Shown piece after piece: positions 53,047 through 62,992 of a stretch of DNA of 64,000 nucleotides (within the stretch, counting starts at the first letter, position 1; each line of letters opens with the position of its first letter). The notes under the pieces are model-generated. The model saw only the letters and a list, made by a program, of their open reading frames with translations. It was not told the origin of the DNA and ran no database searches. The position numbers and the translations under genes are program-made. Source of the stretch: Streptomyces aquilus (GTDB taxonomy: Bacteria; Actinomycetota; Actinomycetes; Streptomycetales; Streptomycetaceae). The stretch covers positions 1,116,001-1,180,000 of the forward strand of contig NZ_CP034463.1 in assembly GCF_003955715.1 (NCBI RefSeq), read 5' to 3'.

Positions 53047-55248
53047 ATGGCCCTGCGTGACACCTCACCCCCCGAGGCGGGCGGTCCGGTCCCCTGCCGT
53101 GCCGCGCCCGCCCTGGACCCCGGCGACCGTGCCCGGCTGCTGGCGGGCGCCCACCACGACCCGCACGCCCTGCTGGGCGCCCATCCGGTGCCCGGCGGGA
53201 TCGTCTTCCGTGCCCTGCGTCCCTTCGCGCGCGCCGTGAGCGTGGTCGTCGACGGGAAGCGCAGCCGGCTCGCCTCCGAGGGCGACGGCCTCTTCACCGG
53301 CGTGCTCCCCCTGGCGGCGATCCCCTCGTACACCCTGCTGGTGGCGTACGAGGACGGCGAGCACGAGGTCCACGACCCCTACCGCTTCCTGCCCGCCCTC
53401 GGCGACACCGATCTGCACCTCATCCGTGAGGGCCGGCACGAGGAGCTGTGGAAGGCGCTCGGCGCCGAGCCGATGACCCACCAGGGCGTGACCGGCACCC
53501 GCTTCACGGTGTGGGCGCCGAACGCGCAGGGTGTGCGGGTCGCCGGCGACTTCACGTGCTGGGACGGCACGGCGTTCCCGATGCGCTCGCTCGGTGCGGC
53601 CGGGGTGTGGGAGCTGTTCCTGCCGGGGATCGGGGAGGGCACCCGGTACAAGTTCGAGATCACCTCCCGGTCGGGTCATCGCTTCTTGAAGGCGGACCCG
53701 ATGGCCCGGCGCGCCGAGGTCCCGCCGGACACCGCGTCGATCGTGACCGTGTCGCACTACGAGTGGGACGACGCCGAGTGGATGGCCCACCGGGGCGATG
53801 TCGCGGTGCACGAGGCGCCGTTCTCCGTGTACGAGGTCCATCTGCCGTCCTGGCGACCGGGGTTGACGTACCGTCAGCTCGCCGAGGAGCTTCCGGCGTA
53901 CGTCAGCGATCTAGGGTTCACGCACGTCGAGCTGATGCCCGTCGCCCATCACCCCTTCAGCGGCTCCTGGGGCTACCAGGTGACCGGCTTCTACGCGCCG
54001 ACGGCCCGGCTGGGCTCGCCGGACGACTTCAAGTACCTGGTCGACGCCCTGCACCGGGCCGGGATCGGTGTGATCATGGACTGGGTGCCCGCTCATTTCC
54101 CCAAGGACGACTGGGCGTTGGGCCGCTTCGACGGGGAGCCGCTGTACGAGCCCGGGGACTGGCGGCGGGCCGAGCATCCGGACTGGGGGACGTACGAGTT
54201 CGACTACGGGCGCGTCGAGGTGCGCAACTTCCTGGTCGCCAACGCCGTGTACTGGTGCGAGGAGTTCCACATCGACGGGCTGCGCGTGGACGCGGTCGCC
54301 TCGATGCTCTACCTCGACTACTCCCGGGACTCCGGCCAGTGGTCGCCCAATGTGTTCGGCGGCCGGGAGGACCTGGACGCGATGGCCTTCCTTCAGGAGA
54401 TGAACGCGACCGTGTACCGCCGGGTGCCGGGCGTCATGACCATCGCCGAGGAGTCCACGGCCTGGGACGGGGTGACCCGGCCGACCGAGAGCGGCGGGCT
54501 GGGGTTCGGGCTGAAGTGGAACATGGGCTGGATGCACGACTCGCTCGACTACGTCCAGCACGAGCCGGTGCACCGCAAGTACCACCACCACGAGATGACG
54601 TTCTCGATGGTGTACGCGTACAGCGAGAACTACGTGCTGCCGATCTCGCACGACGAGGTCGTGCACGGCAAGCGGTCGCTGGTGTCGAAGATGCCCGGCG
54701 ACTGGTGGCAGCAACGCGCCAACCACCGCGCGTACCTGGGCTTCATGTGGGCCCACCCGGGCAAGCAACTCCTCTTCATGGGGCAGGAGTTCGCCCAGGG
54801 AGCGGAGTGGTCCGAGCCCGACGGCCCCGACTGGTGGCTGCTCGATCCCGACTACGGTGCCGAAGCCGATCACCGGGGCGTCCGGGACCTGGTCCGTGAC
54901 CTCAACGGCCTCTACCGTCACACCCCGGCGCTGTGGCAGCGCGACACCACCCCGGACGGCTTCCAGTGGGTGGTCGGCGACGCGGCGGACGACAACGTCT
55001 TCGCGTTCCTGCGCTACGACGCCCACGGCAACCCTCTCCTCGCCGTGTCGAACTTCTCCCCCGTCGTCCGGCACGACTACCGCCTCGGCGTCCCCGGCGA
55101 CGTCCCCGCCTGGCGGGAGGTCCTCAACACGGACGCCGGGCGCTACGGCGGGAGCGGGGTCGGCACCTCCGATCCGGTCAAGCCGGAGGACGGTGTCCTC
55201 GCGCTCACGCTGCCGCCGCTCGCCACGGTCTGGTTCACGCCCGTGTGA
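53047..55248 (+). CDS. glgB: 1,4-alpha-glucan branching enzyme GlgB
   Basis: Encodes 733 residues. Two N-terminal beta-sandwich modules (residues about 20-130 and CBM48 about 140-240, GTRFTVWAPNAQGVRVAGDF) precede the GH13 barrel: ELMPVAHHPFSGSWGYQVTG, nucleophile in IDGLRVDAVASML (Asp near 413), Glu in TIAEESTAW (near 466), and ISHDEVVHGKRSL. It introduces alpha-1,6 branches in the glucan made by GlgE. Last gene of the glgE operon, 4 nt after mak. Confidence 0.96.
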   Translation: MALRDTSPPEAGGPVPCRAAPALDPGDRARLLAGAHHDPHALLGAHPVPGGIVFRALRPFARAVSVVVDGKRSRLASEGDGLFTGVLPLAAIPSYTLLVAYEDGEHEVHDPYRFLPALGDTDLHLIREGRHEELWKALGAEPMTHQGVTGTRFTVWAPNAQGVRVAGDFTCWDGTAFPMRSLGAAGVWELFLPGIGEGTRYKFEITSRSGHRFLKADPMARRAEVPPDTASIVTVSHYEWDDAEWMAHRGDVAVHEAPFSVYEVHLPSWRPGLTYRQLAEELPAYVSDLGFTHVELMPVAHHPFSGSWGYQVTGFYAPTARLGSPDDFKYLVDALHRAGIGVIMDWVPAHFPKDDWALGRFDGEPLYEPGDWRRAEHPDWGTYEFDYGRVEVRNFLVANAVYWCEEFHIDGLRVDAVASMLYLDYSRDSGQWSPNVFGGREDLDAMAFLQEMNATVYRRVPGVMTIAEESTAWDGVTRPTESGGLGFGLKWNMGWMHDSLDYVQHEPVHRKYHHHEMTFSMVYAYSENYVLPISHDEVVHGKRSLVSKMPGDWWQQRANHRAYLGFMWAHPGKQLLFMGQEFAQGAEWSEPDGPDWWLLDPDYGAEADHRGVRDLVRDLNGLYRHTPALWQRDTTPDGFQWVVGDAADDNVFAFLRYDAHGNPLLAVSNFSPVVRHDYRLGVPGDVPAWREVLNTDAGRYGGSGVGTSDPVKPEDGVLALTLPPLATVWFTPV

Positions 55249-55289
55249 TTGGCCGCCGCGTGGGCAGTCGGGGTACGGACCCCGTCGTG

Positions 55290-56396
55290 ATGGCAGAAGG
55301 GCGGCCCCACGTGCGCACCGTCGGAGTGGAGGAGGAGCTCCTCCTTGTCGATCCTGAGACCGGCGAGCCCCGGGCTCTGTCCGCGGCCGTCCTCGCGCGG
55401 GCCGCGCTGGACGAGGCGGACGGGGAGGTGTTCGAGAAGGAACTGCACACCGAGATGCTGGAGTTCGCCACGCACCCGCAGTCGGGGATGGCGGACCTCG
55501 GTGCGGAGATCGTCCGCTGCCGCAAGGAGGCGGCGCGGCTCGCCGAGGGGCTCGGCTGCACGGTGGCGGCCCTGGCGACCTCACCGTTGCCGGTCCAGCC
55601 CTCCATCGGGGTGGGACGCCGCTACCAGTGGATGGCGGAGCAGTACGGCATCACCAGCCGCGACCTGGTACTCGGCTGTCACGTCCATGTGTCCGTGGAG
55701 TCCGACGCCGAGGGCGTCGCGGTGATCGACCGGATCCGGCCGTGGCTGTCGGTGCTGTCCGCGATCAGCGCCAACTCCCCGTTCTGGCAGGGCGGCGACA
55801 CCACGTACAGCAGCTATCGCAGCCGGGTGTGGCAGCGCTGGCCCTCGGCCGGGCCGACCGAGGTGTTCGGCTCGGCGGAGTGCTATCACCGGCGGGTCGC
55901 GGACATGGTCGCCACGGGGGTGCTCCTCGACGAGGCGATGGTCTACTTCGACGCGCGACTGTCCCGGCGCTATCCGACGGTGGAGATCCGGGTCGCCGAC
56001 GTCTGTCTGCACGCGTCGACCGCCGTACTGGTCGCGACCCTCGCCCGCGGCCTGGTGGAGACCGCGACCCGCGAGTGGCGGGCCGGCCAGGAGCCGCTGC
56101 CGCACAGTGTGAGCCTGCTGCGGCTGGCCGCGTGGCGGGCCGCACGGTCGGGGCTGACGGAGGAGCTGCTGCATCCGGCGACCATGCGCCGGATGCCCGC
56201 GGAGGCCGTCGTACGGGCGCTGCTGGACCACGTCGGCGAGGCGCTGGCGGAGACCGGTGACCTCGACTGCGCGCGCGAGGCCTGCGCGGAGCTGCTGCGG
56301 TCCGGCAACGGGGCGCGCGTCCAGCGGGAGCTGATGGAGCGGACCGGGAGTCTGCGGGAGGTCGTCCGGGAGTGCGTGCGCCGCACCCAGGCGTGA
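55290..56396 (+). CDS. GCS2-type carboxylate-amine ligase (YbdK family)
   Basis: Encodes 368 residues of the glutamate-cysteine ligase type 2 family. Seen: RTVGVEEELLLVDPETGEPR, the LEFATHPQSGM block, and the ATP/metal region LVLGCHVHVSVESD and FGSAECYHRRV. YbdK relatives have weak gamma-glutamyl-cysteine synthetase activity; in actinomycetes, which use mycothiol, the real role is unclear. ATG 55290 is 41 nt after glgB; GTG 55311 is an alternative start. It could be read through from the glgE operon. Confidence 0.9.
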   Translation: MAEGRPHVRTVGVEEELLLVDPETGEPRALSAAVLARAALDEADGEVFEKELHTEMLEFATHPQSGMADLGAEIVRCRKEAARLAEGLGCTVAALATSPLPVQPSIGVGRRYQWMAEQYGITSRDLVLGCHVHVSVESDAEGVAVIDRIRPWLSVLSAISANSPFWQGGDTTYSSYRSRVWQRWPSAGPTEVFGSAECYHRRVADMVATGVLLDEAMVYFDARLSRRYPTVEIRVADVCLHASTAVLVATLARGLVETATREWRAGQEPLPHSVSLLRLAAWRAARSGLTEELLHPATMRRMPAEAVVRALLDHVGEALAETGDLDCAREACAELLRSGNGARVQRELMERTGSLREVVRECVRRTQA

Positions 56397-56553
56397 GAAC
56401 CCGGCGGTGTGCCCCGCGGTAACGCCGAGATCACCAAACCGGCGCTCCTTGTCGAATCCGGACACCGACCGCTCCCGCCTGGGCTACATTCAGGCACCGC
56501 CGATAACGGTTCTCATCGGTGGAGTCACACCCCGTACACATCAGGAGCAGCGC

Positions 56554-58458
56554 ATGCGCGACGTGGCCCTCGCTCCCCCGTCCGTCTCCCCCCTCACCGG
56601 CGGGCTCGCCGACAGCGTCTTCGAGACGGCGGACCGCAACCCCACCCTGCCGATGCTCGCGCGCCGCTCCGGTCCCTCCGCCGCTCCATGGGAGGAGGTG
56701 ACCGCCGTGGAGGTGCGGGACGAGGTGGTGGACCTGGCCAAGGGGCTGGTGGCCTCCGGCATCGCGCCCGGGCACCGCGTGGCGATCATGGCGCGGACCC
56801 GGTACGAGTGGACGGTCCTCAGCCATGCCCTGTGGGCGCTGGGCGCCGAGGTCGTGCCGATCTATCCCACGTCGTCGCGCGACCAGGTGGAGTGGATCCT
56901 CCGGGACGCGGCCTGTGTCGGCGTCTTCGTCGAGGACGAACAGAGCGTGATGACGGTCGGGTCGGTGTGCGCCTCGCTGCCCCGGCTGCGGCACGTCTGG
57001 CAGCTGGACACGGGGGCGCTGGAACAGCTCGTGGAGCGGGGCGCGTTCATTCCTTTCACGACGGTGGAGTCGCTGCGCCGCATCGTGCTGCCGGACTCCA
57101 CCGCGGCGGTCGTCTACACGTCCGGCACCTCCGGCCGGCCGATGGGCTGTGCCGTGAGCCACCGGGGCCTGGCCAGCGCCTGCGACGTGCTGCTGGAGGG
57201 CTGGGGGCACACGGTGGTGCCACCCGGCGGCCAGGGCAGTGTCCTCGCCTTCCTGCCCTTCTCCCATGTGTACGGCCTGCTGGTGCAGAGCCTGTGCATC
57301 CGCGGCGGTCTGCTGATGGGCCACGAGCCGGATCTGAGCCCCGAGACGCTGTCGGCGTCCCTGCTGTCGTTCCGGCCCACCTACTTCTGCGGTGTGCCGT
57401 CGCTCTTCGAGAAGATCTACAAGAACTTCCTGCGGATGGCCCAGCAGGCGGGCCGCGGCGCCCTGTTCGAGCGGGCCGCGGAGACCGCCCGGGACTTCGC
57501 GGCGGCCGTCGAACGCCATCGGCTGGGCCTGGGCCCGGGTCCCGGCCTGGACCTGCGGCTCCAGCACGCGCTGTACGAACGGACGGTGTACCGCAGACTG
57601 CGGGCCGCACTCGGCGGCCGGGTGCTGCGCGCGGCCTCAGGCGGGTCGCCGCTGGGCCGTGAGCTGTGTCTGTTCTACGAGGGCATCGGTCTCTACGTGA
57701 ACGACGCCTACGGACTGACCGAGACCAGCGGCGGCATCACGGCGCAGCCCGTGGGCCGGGAGAAGTCCGGCACCGTCGGACAGGCCCTGCCCGGCACCGA
57801 CATCCGGGTGGCCGACGACGGGGAGATCCTGGTGCGCGGCCCCTCGGTGTTCCAGGGGTACATCAACGACGAGGCCGCCACCCGGGCGGCGCTGGGCCGT
57901 GGCTGGCTGGCCACCGGAGACCTGGGATACCTCGACCCCGAGGGCTATCTGACGATCACCGGCCGCAAGAAGGACGTCGTCATCACCAGCGGCGGCAAGA
58001 GTGTGGCCCCGGCCTTCCTGGAGCAGCGGCTGCGGATGCACCCGCTCATCCACCAGGCGGTGCTGGTCGGCGACAACCGGCCCTGCGTCGGCGCCCTGAT
58101 CACCCTGGACCCGGACTTCCTGACCCACTGGCGCGCCGCGCTCGCGCTGCCGGGGGACGCGCCGAGCCGGGAGGCGCGGGAGGAGAACGCGCTGCGGGAG
58201 GAGATCGGGCGGGCGGTCGCCGCGGCGAACAGTTCCGTGTCCCATTCGGAGTCCATCCGCGTCTTCCGGGTGCTGCCGGAGCCCTTCGACCGCACCAGTG
58301 CGCTGCTCACGCCGTCGATGAAGCTGCGCCGGGACGCGATCGTCGAGCACTACGCGTTCGAGATCGACGCGATGTACCAGGCCCGATCCCACGGCACCCG
58401 GCAGCGGCTGCCCGAGGAGCCGGCCGGCTGGGAGGACCAGGACAATGTCTTCCGGTGA
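56554..58458 (+). CDS. Long-chain fatty acid-CoA ligase (FadD15-like)
   Basis: Encodes 634 residues, ANL superfamily, with AGGAG before the ATG. Motif blocks are VVYTSGTSGRPMGC (P-loop), YGLTETSGGI, WLATGDLGYLD and the hinge TGRKKDVVITSGGKSVAP with the catalytic Lys. It activates a fatty acid to the acyl-AMP and transfers it to CoA. The P-loop normally ends in PKG; here Met replaces the Lys, a change that may lower turnover but does not remove the main catalytic Lys. It stands alone between the GCS2 gene and the RsbW-like gene. Confidence 0.92.
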   Translation: MRDVALAPPSVSPLTGGLADSVFETADRNPTLPMLARRSGPSAAPWEEVTAVEVRDEVVDLAKGLVASGIAPGHRVAIMARTRYEWTVLSHALWALGAEVVPIYPTSSRDQVEWILRDAACVGVFVEDEQSVMTVGSVCASLPRLRHVWQLDTGALEQLVERGAFIPFTTVESLRRIVLPDSTAAVVYTSGTSGRPMGCAVSHRGLASACDVLLEGWGHTVVPPGGQGSVLAFLPFSHVYGLLVQSLCIRGGLLMGHEPDLSPETLSASLLSFRPTYFCGVPSLFEKIYKNFLRMAQQAGRGALFERAAETARDFAAAVERHRLGLGPGPGLDLRLQHALYERTVYRRLRAALGGRVLRAASGGSPLGRELCLFYEGIGLYVNDAYGLTETSGGITAQPVGREKSGTVGQALPGTDIRVADDGEILVRGPSVFQGYINDEAATRAALGRGWLATGDLGYLDPEGYLTITGRKKDVVITSGGKSVAPAFLEQRLRMHPLIHQAVLVGDNRPCVGALITLDPDFLTHWRAALALPGDAPSREAREENALREEIGRAVAAANSSVSHSESIRVFRVLPEPFDRTSALLTPSMKLRRDAIVEHYAFEIDAMYQARSHGTRQRLPEEPAGWEDQDNVFR

Positions 58459-58571
58459 CAGAGGTACCCGTGGGTCCGATTGACCCCGGCCGCTTCGGGA
58501 ACTCGCACAAGCGCCGACGTCGAACGACGCCGGCCGAACGACCTGGCCGATGAACTCGTAGGGACGACCTA

Positions 58572-58976
58572 GTGGCCTCCGTGGAGATCCCGAGCCGCAC
58601 CACGAGCTTCCCGGGCGAGCCGCAGAGCGTGACGGGTGCGCGCCTCGCCGCGGAGGACTTCCTGTGCGTCCTGGCCGATGTCTGCCCGCCGGGCGCACCC
58701 GAGTTCTGGCACGACATCCTGCTGGTCGTCACCGAGCTGGCCGCCAACGCCGTGCAGTACGCGCCCGGGGAGTTCTCGCTGACCATGCGGCGGACCTTCG
58801 ACGGTGTGCACGTGACGCTGCACGACTCCAACCCCACTCCGCCCGCCCCGCGGCCCTTCCACCCGCGCACCGGCGGTGGCGGCGTCGGCTGGCATCTGAT
58901 CCAGACCCTGTGCGAGCAGGTGAGCGTCGTCCCGGAGCGGGACGGCAAGGACGTGCATGTGTTCCTGCCCTGGTGA
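58572..58976 (+). CDS. RsbW-like anti-sigma/ATP-binding protein
   Basis: Encodes 134 residues from GTG. An intact small GHKL ATPase: N-box VVTELAANAVQYA, G1 region LHDSNPTPP and G2 GGGGVGWHLIQTL. Single-domain proteins of this type are anti-sigma factor kinases that act with anti-sigma antagonists, and Streptomyces encode dozens. Its target sigma factor is not encoded next to it. A weak hairpin (59001-59016) may end the transcript. Confidence 0.88.
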   Translation: MASVEIPSRTTSFPGEPQSVTGARLAAEDFLCVLADVCPPGAPEFWHDILLVVTELAANAVQYAPGEFSLTMRRTFDGVHVTLHDSNPTPPAPRPFHPRTGGGGVGWHLIQTLCEQVSVVPERDGKDVHVFLPW

Positions 58977-59177
58977 GACACACGACTTTCACGCGCAATC
59001 GGTGCACTCGCGCACCAGTGCGGGCATGGTGGGTCACGACACGTTCGTCTGCCTGCCGCACCCGGCTGGCGGAACGGCATCGGGCACGGTGGGATCGGTG
59101 GGATGGGCAGCAGCGATCCAGGGCAGACGAACGTCGTTCGACTCGGACCGCCGGAGCCGCAGAAGGGAAGAAAGAAC

Positions 59178-60542
59178 GTGACACGACCCAGGATTCTGGT
59201 GGTTGGCGCAGGCTTCGCCGGCGTGGAGTGTGTACGCCGGCTGGAACGCAAACTCGGTGCCGACGAGGCCGACGTCACGCTGGTGACGCCGTTCGCCTAC
59301 CAGCTCTACCTTCCGCTGCTCCCCCAGGTGGCCTCCGGGGTGCTGACACCCCAGTCGATCGCCGTGTCGCTGCGGCGGAGCAAGAAGTACCGCACCCGGA
59401 TCATCCCGGGCGGCGCGATCGGCGTGGACCTCAAGGCGAAGGTGTGCGTGATCCGCACCATCACCGACGAGATCGTCGACGAGCCGTTCGACTACATCGT
59501 GCTGGCGCCGGGCAGTGTGACCCGCACCTTCGACATCCCCGGGCTCACGGACAACGCGTTCGGCATGAAGACCCTGGCCGAGGCCGCCTACATCCGCGAC
59601 CACGTCATCGCACAGCTCGATCTCGCCGACGCCAGCCATGACGAGGCGGAGCGGGCCGCGCGGCTGCAGTTCGTGGTCGTCGGCGGCGGTTACGCCGGTA
59701 CCGAGACCGCCGCCTGTCTGCAGAAACTCACCCACGCCGCCGTCAAGCGCTACCCGCGCATCGACCCGGCGCTCATCAAGTGGCATCTGATCGACATCGC
59801 CCCGAAGCTGATGCCCGAACTGGGCGACAAGCTGGGCCGCACCGCGCAGAACATCCTCACCAAGCGCGGGATCGACATCTCCCTCGGCACGTCCATCGCC
59901 AAGGCGGGCCCGGAGGAGGTCACCTTCACCGACGGCCGGGTGATCCCGACGCGCACGCTGATCTGGACGGCGGGTGTCGTGGCGAGCCCGCTCATCTCGA
60001 CGCTGGGGGCGGAGACGCTCCGCGGGCGGCTCGTGGTCGGCGCGGACATGAAGATGCCGGGCCAGGACGGGGTCTTCGCGCTCGGCGACTCCGCCGCGGT
60101 CCCGGACGAGGCCAAGGGCGAGGAGGGTGCGATCTGCCCGCCGACCGCGCAGCACGCGATGCGGCAGGGCAAGCACGTCGCGGACAACGTCATCGCCACG
60201 CTGCGGGGCGGCGCGACGACGCCGTACACCCACAAGGACCTCGGTCTCGTCGTCGATCTCGGTGGCACGGACGCCGTGTCCAAGCCGCTGGGCATCGAAC
60301 TGCGGGGCCTGCCCGCCCAGTTCGCGGCCCGCGGCTATCACTGGGCGGCGCTGCGCACCAATGTGGCCAAGGTCCGCGTCGCCACCAACTGGACGCTGAA
60401 CGCGCTCGCCGGTGACGATTTCGTCCGCACGGGGTTCCAGGCCCGCAGGGCGGCCAAGCTCAAGGACTTCGAGTACACGAACGCGTACCTGACACCGGAG
60501 CAGGTACGTGCCCACGTGGACGGAACGGAGCGGCAGGAATAG
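59178..60542 (+). CDS. ndh: Type II NADH dehydrogenase (NDH-2)
   Basis: Encodes 454 residues from GTG with AAGGGAAGAAAG upstream. FAD-binding GAGFAGVECVRR at the N-terminus, NADH-binding VVGGGYAGTETAA near residue 170, and the FAD-contacting GVFALGDSAAVPD near 300 fit single-subunit NADH:quinone oxidoreductases. The amphipathic C-terminus (NAYLTPEQVRAHVDG) may touch the membrane. It passes electrons from NADH to menaquinone without pumping protons. It is transcribed alone with a 200-nt leader in which I see no other gene. Confidence 0.92.
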   Translation: MTRPRILVVGAGFAGVECVRRLERKLGADEADVTLVTPFAYQLYLPLLPQVASGVLTPQSIAVSLRRSKKYRTRIIPGGAIGVDLKAKVCVIRTITDEIVDEPFDYIVLAPGSVTRTFDIPGLTDNAFGMKTLAEAAYIRDHVIAQLDLADASHDEAERAARLQFVVVGGGYAGTETAACLQKLTHAAVKRYPRIDPALIKWHLIDIAPKLMPELGDKLGRTAQNILTKRGIDISLGTSIAKAGPEEVTFTDGRVIPTRTLIWTAGVVASPLISTLGAETLRGRLVVGADMKMPGQDGVFALGDSAAVPDEAKGEEGAICPPTAQHAMRQGKHVADNVIATLRGGATTPYTHKDLGLVVDLGGTDAVSKPLGIELRGLPAQFAARGYHWAALRTNVAKVRVATNWTLNALAGDDFVRTGFQARRAAKLKDFEYTNAYLTPEQVRAHVDGTERQE

Positions 60543-60629
60543 GCCGCCCCGGCGGACCGGGCCGCGGGAGACGGGCGATGCCGCACATGACGCGGGTGAA
60601 CGACGTCCGACGCACGCGGCCCGCTCCGC

Positions 60630-60655
60630 GGGGCGGGGCGCGGGCGGGTGGCGGG
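60630..60655 (+). other. G-quadruplex-type G-tract cluster upstream of the FUSC gene
   Basis: Five G-tracts (GGGG, GGGG, GGG, GGG, GGG at 60630-33, 60635-38, 60642-44, 60646-48 and 60653-55) are joined by loops of 1, 3, 1 and 4 nt. The following 70 nt are strongly G/T-biased and repeat GGGTTGTC twice. The site is 99 nt before the FUSC gene and 88 nt after ndh, on the sense strand, so it could form in the leader RNA. Confidence 0.4.
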
Positions 60656-60753
60656 TTGTCGGTCACAGGTGTCGTCGTCTGCGTGGGTGGGTTGTCAGTG
60701 TGTGGTGTCCGCGGACCGGGACCGGTTCGTCGGTCGGCCGTGGGTTGCGCGTC

Positions 60754-62985
60754 GTGACGGGCGGCGGGCGGGCGCGGGTGCGGGAGTTCGTCGTGGCGTC
60801 CGACCCCGGGCTGCTGCGGCTGACGGCCGGGCTGCGGACGGTGGGGGCCATCGCGCTGACGCTGGCCGTGCTCGCCCCGCCGGGCACCGACGTACGACAC
60901 CTGGTGGCGGGGGCGATCGCGGCGATGGTCGCCACGTTCGCCGTCCGGGACAAGGAACGCGCCGCGCAGGCCGGCACGCTCGCGCTGGGCCTGCCGGTCG
61001 CGCTGGCCGCGGTCACCCTGGGGGCGCTGCTCGGCTCCCACGTGGTCGCCGGCGACCTGTTCTTCGTCGCGCTGATCTTCTGTGCGGTCTACGGGCGGCG
61101 GTTCGGCGACCGGGGCACCGCGCTCGGGCTGATCGGGTTCCAGGTGTACTTCCTGTCCCTGTTCGTCGGCGCCACGGTGTCCGGACTGCCTTCGCTGTAC
61201 GGGGTGATCGGCGTCGCCTTCGCGAGCAGCGCCCTCGTGCGGTTCGCCCTGGTGCCCGAGACGCCCGCGGGAACGCTGGAGCGGCTGCGGTCCGCCTTCC
61301 GCGCCCGCCTGGCCCAGCTGGTGACCGCGCAGCTCGAACTGCTCGACGCGGGCCCCGAGGACGTCGACAAGGCCCTGGAGCACGTCCGGGAGGGTACCGC
61401 CCGGCTGCACGACACCGCGCTGATGATCCAGGGCCGGCTGGAGGCCGGGACCGCCGACGAGAGCGTGGCCCGGCTCGTGCAGCGGCGGGTGGCGGACGCC
61501 GAGGTGGCCGCCGAGCGGCTGGGCCTGTTGCTGCTGACGGCGCGCAGCGCCGAGCGGGCGGACACGCTGACCCTGCATCTGCCGGGCGCGCCCGTGCCCG
61601 CGGGTGGGCTGCTGCCGGTGCGGGACAAGGCGACCGACATGCTGCGCCGGGATCTGGAGGCGCTGCGGCTGCTCGTCCTGCGGCCGGTGTCCGCGGGGCA
61701 CGGCACGGCGCTGTCGCATGTCCGCAACCGGCTCCTCGGCTACCGGGACGAGGAGAACCTGCCGGTCGCGCCACCCGCCGTCCAGGACGTCTTCCGCGGT
61801 GTCGGCGAGACCGCCCGCGCGGTGCTCGGGCTGCGGGTAGCACTCGACGGGCCGCAGGACGAGTCGGACGACAGCCCCGCCACGGCCCGCTCGCGGGAGG
61901 AGCTGGACGCCGAGGACGCGGCCATCGACGCGGGCGAGGAGGCGGCGGAGGAGCTCACGGGGCTGCGGCGGCCGACGACCCGGGCGGCCGTGCAGGTGGC
62001 GGTGGGGTCGTCGCTGGCCATCGTGGGCGGGGAGCTGCTGTCCAGTCAGCGCTGGTACTGGGCGGTGCTGACCTGCTGGATCGTGTTCATCAACACCGCG
62101 TCCACGGGCGAGATCCTGGTCAAGGGCTACCGGCGGCTGGTCGGCACGGTCCTCGGGGTGGTGGCGGGGATCGGGCTGGCGGCGCTGGTCGGGCATCACA
62201 CCTGGACGGCGTTCGCCCTGGTGCTGGTGTGCGTGTTCCTGATGTTCTACACGGCGCCGCTGTCGTACACGCTGATGTCGTTCTTCGTGACGGCGGCGCT
62301 GGGGCTGCTCTACACCCTGCTGCACACCTACAGCTTCTCGGTGCTCGTGCTGCGGATCGAGGAGACGGCGCTCGGGGCGGCGTGCGGGGTGCTCGCGGCG
62401 GCGTTGGTGCTGCCGGTGCGGACGGACCGGCGTACCAACGATCTGCTGGTCGCGGTGCTGGACCGGCTCGCGGACGTCACCGAGACGGCCGTCGACCAGC
62501 TCAGCGGCGGGCCGCCGGCCGATCTGCTGGACCAGGCGCGCGACCTGGACCAGGCGCTGGCCGATCTGCGGGCCGCCACCCAGCCGCTCACGCATCCCGT
62601 CACGCCGCTGCGGGCCCGGCGGGACACGGCACGGTACGTCGTGGCCCTGCTGGAGACCTGTGCCTACCAGGCGCGGGCCCTGGCCGCGACCGCGGAACTC
62701 CTGCCGACGCATCCCTCGATCGCGGCGGACCCGCGCCTGCGCGGCGCCGGGCAGCGCATCCTGCGCAACATCCGCGCCATCGCCGCCCACGTCGCCGACG
62801 AACACTCCACCGACGAGGTCAGAACCGGGCCCAGCATCGCCGCGCTGCTGGAGACCGGCGGCCCCGACGCACCCCGCTTCGGCCGGGTGACGGATCGGGT
62901 GCTGCGGCATCTGGGCCGCCTGGACGAGGGGGTGGTGGGCCTGGCACGCCCCCTGGGGGTGCCGTTGGCCCGACCCGCGGCGTGA
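60754..62985 (+). CDS. FUSC-family membrane transporter
   Basis: Encodes 743 residues (start GTG 60754, not certain, no clear ribosome-binding site). Two membrane blocks of about six helices each (residues about 20-165 and about 410-560) are separated and followed by long helical cytoplasmic regions. The second block has SSQRWYWAVLTCWIVFINTA and GTVLGVVAGIGLAAL, typical of the fusaric-acid-resistance/aromatic acid exporter family (FUSC, YccS/AaeB relatives). It probably exports aromatic acids or other amphipathic compounds. Preceded by a G-rich leader. Convergent with the DUF1206 gene. Confidence 0.86.
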   Translation: MTGGGRARVREFVVASDPGLLRLTAGLRTVGAIALTLAVLAPPGTDVRHLVAGAIAAMVATFAVRDKERAAQAGTLALGLPVALAAVTLGALLGSHVVAGDLFFVALIFCAVYGRRFGDRGTALGLIGFQVYFLSLFVGATVSGLPSLYGVIGVAFASSALVRFALVPETPAGTLERLRSAFRARLAQLVTAQLELLDAGPEDVDKALEHVREGTARLHDTALMIQGRLEAGTADESVARLVQRRVADAEVAAERLGLLLLTARSAERADTLTLHLPGAPVPAGGLLPVRDKATDMLRRDLEALRLLVLRPVSAGHGTALSHVRNRLLGYRDEENLPVAPPAVQDVFRGVGETARAVLGLRVALDGPQDESDDSPATARSREELDAEDAAIDAGEEAAEELTGLRRPTTRAAVQVAVGSSLAIVGGELLSSQRWYWAVLTCWIVFINTASTGEILVKGYRRLVGTVLGVVAGIGLAALVGHHTWTAFALVLVCVFLMFYTAPLSYTLMSFFVTAALGLLYTLLHTYSFSVLVLRIEETALGAACGVLAAALVLPVRTDRRTNDLLVAVLDRLADVTETAVDQLSGGPPADLLDQARDLDQALADLRAATQPLTHPVTPLRARRDTARYVVALLETCAYQARALAATAELLPTHPSIAADPRLRGAGQRILRNIRAIAAHVADEHSTDEVRTGPSIAALLETGGPDAPRFGRVTDRVLRHLGRLDEGVVGLARPLGVPLARPAA

Positions 62986-62992
62986 GGCCGGA

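Noticed and set aside
58977..59177. Small gene in the ndh leader (frame 58957-59181)
   Set aside because: No ribosome-binding site or family match; it reads through the ribosome-binding site region of ndh. A weak hairpin at 59001-59016 is the only structure.
60460..62910. 816-codon open frame on the minus strand opposite the FUSC gene
   Set aside because: Composition (Gln/Arg/His/Gly/Pro-rich) is that of an antisense shadow; the plus strand encodes a coherent membrane protein.
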